A stretch of DNA of 7,252 bases from Candidatus Eiseniibacteriota bacterium (GTDB lineage: Bacteria > Joyebacterota > Joyebacteria > Joyebacterales > Joyebacteraceae): positions 1-7,252 of the forward strand of contig JAUWRQ010000045.1 of NCBI GenBank assembly GCA_030610515.1, in the 5' to 3' direction. Below the pieces are notes generated by a model. The model was given only the letters and a program-made list of their open reading frames with translations. It did not search any database and was not told where the DNA came from. Positions 7,129-7,252 of the stretch are shown here, in pieces; position 1 is the stretch's first letter, and each line of letters starts with the position of its first letter. A program made the position numbers and the translations under genes.

Positions 7129-7134
7129 CTCCTT
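7129..7134 (-). promoter_or_regulatory. Strong ribosome binding site for lysC
   Basis: On the minus strand AAGGAG lies 5 bases before the ATG at 7123. It is the best Shine-Dalgarno match in the window and fixes the lysC start. Confidence 0.8.
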
Positions 7135-7154
7135 GGAGAACCTCAGATAGCCAC

Positions 7155-7183
7155 CGTCTACCACATACCGGCTGACGGGTCAA
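7155..7183 (-). promoter_or_regulatory. Candidate sigma-70 promoter for lysC
   Basis: On the minus strand TTGACC (7183-7178) is followed after exactly 17 bases by TAGACG (7160-7155). The -35 box matches the consensus at five of six positions; the -10 box is weak (three of six). Transcription would start near 7148, giving a leader of about 25 bases that carries the ribosome binding site. No attenuator or lysine riboswitch would fit in so short a leader. Confidence 0.45.
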
Positions 7184-7199
7184 CGAAGCGGTTGCTTCG
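7184..7199. promoter_or_regulatory. Inverted repeat between two candidate promoters, possible operator
   Basis: CGAAGC and GCTTCG form a perfect 6-bp inverted repeat around GGTT. It abuts the -35 box of the candidate lysC promoter and lies 8 bases before a TTGACA on the opposite strand. The position suits a regulator binding site, but no regulator gene or second copy is visible. Confidence 0.35.
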
Positions 7200-7207
7200 C
7201 CGCGCTG

Positions 7208-7237
7208 TTGACAGGTCGGCGCCGGCACGGCTACGCT
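7208..7237 (+). promoter_or_regulatory. Possible divergent promoter reading off the right edge
   Basis: A perfect TTGACA at 7208-7213 is followed after 18 bases by TACGCT (7232-7237), a half-match to the -10 consensus. It would drive a gene to the right of the window, divergent from lysC. No coding start is visible before base 7252. Confidence 0.3.
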
Positions 7238-7252
7238 TCGGGTGCGGGATCA

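Noticed and set aside
1..7252. Defence system, mobile element, CRISPR array or RNA gene
   Set aside because: No repeat-spacer pattern, transposase, integrase, nuclease or structured RNA signature was seen. All five genes belong to transport, metabolism or the GWxTD family.

Overview
The window is GC-rich, gene-dense bacterial chromosome with five protein-coding genes and short intergenic gaps. The MacB-type exporter genes beside a GWxTD-domain gene suggest a diderm bacterium from a high-GC, mostly uncultured lineage. GWxTD proteins are typical of groups such as Eisenbacteria, Krumholzibacteriota, Gemmatimonadota, Acidobacteriota and Bacteroidota. This placement is inferred from gene content and base composition only. 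No ribosomal or other phylogenetic marker is present.

Region 1 (1-2963, plus strand) is the distal part of an ABC exporter operon. It holds the C-terminal two thirds of a LolD/MacB-class ATPase, cut by the window edge, followed by two paralogous MacB/FtsX-type permeases. The second permease starts inside the stop codon of the first. One ATPase with two different permeases suggests a heterodimeric transporter or mechanotransmission complex. A MacA-like adaptor may lie upstream, outside the window.

Region 2 (3013-4272, plus strand) starts 49 bases after the second permease and is probably cotranscribed. It encodes a signal-peptide-bearing protein ending in a GWxTD domain, a conserved family of unknown function. 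Its context ties it to the exporter only by proximity.

Region 3 (4403-5938, plus strand) encodes a YtcJ-like metal-dependent amidohydrolase. A 130-base gap with a short imperfect direct repeat separates it from the GWxTD gene. No substrate can be read from the sequence.

Region 4 (5999-7123, minus strand) encodes a compact aspartate kinase (lysC), convergent with the amidohydrolase. The 60-base convergent gap carries one hairpin, and a 16-bp perfect palindrome spans the lysC stop codon. Upstream of lysC, 7124-7252 holds a good Shine-Dalgarno sequence, a plausible lysC promoter, an inverted repeat, and a possible divergent promoter firing off the right edge.

I see no CRISPR array, transposon, integrase, phage gene, tRNA or rRNA, and no sign of a defence system. 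The least-understood element is the exporter-linked GWxTD protein. The next most interesting points are the shortened regulatory region of the aspartate kinase and an apparent loss of the conserved lysine in the amidohydrolase.
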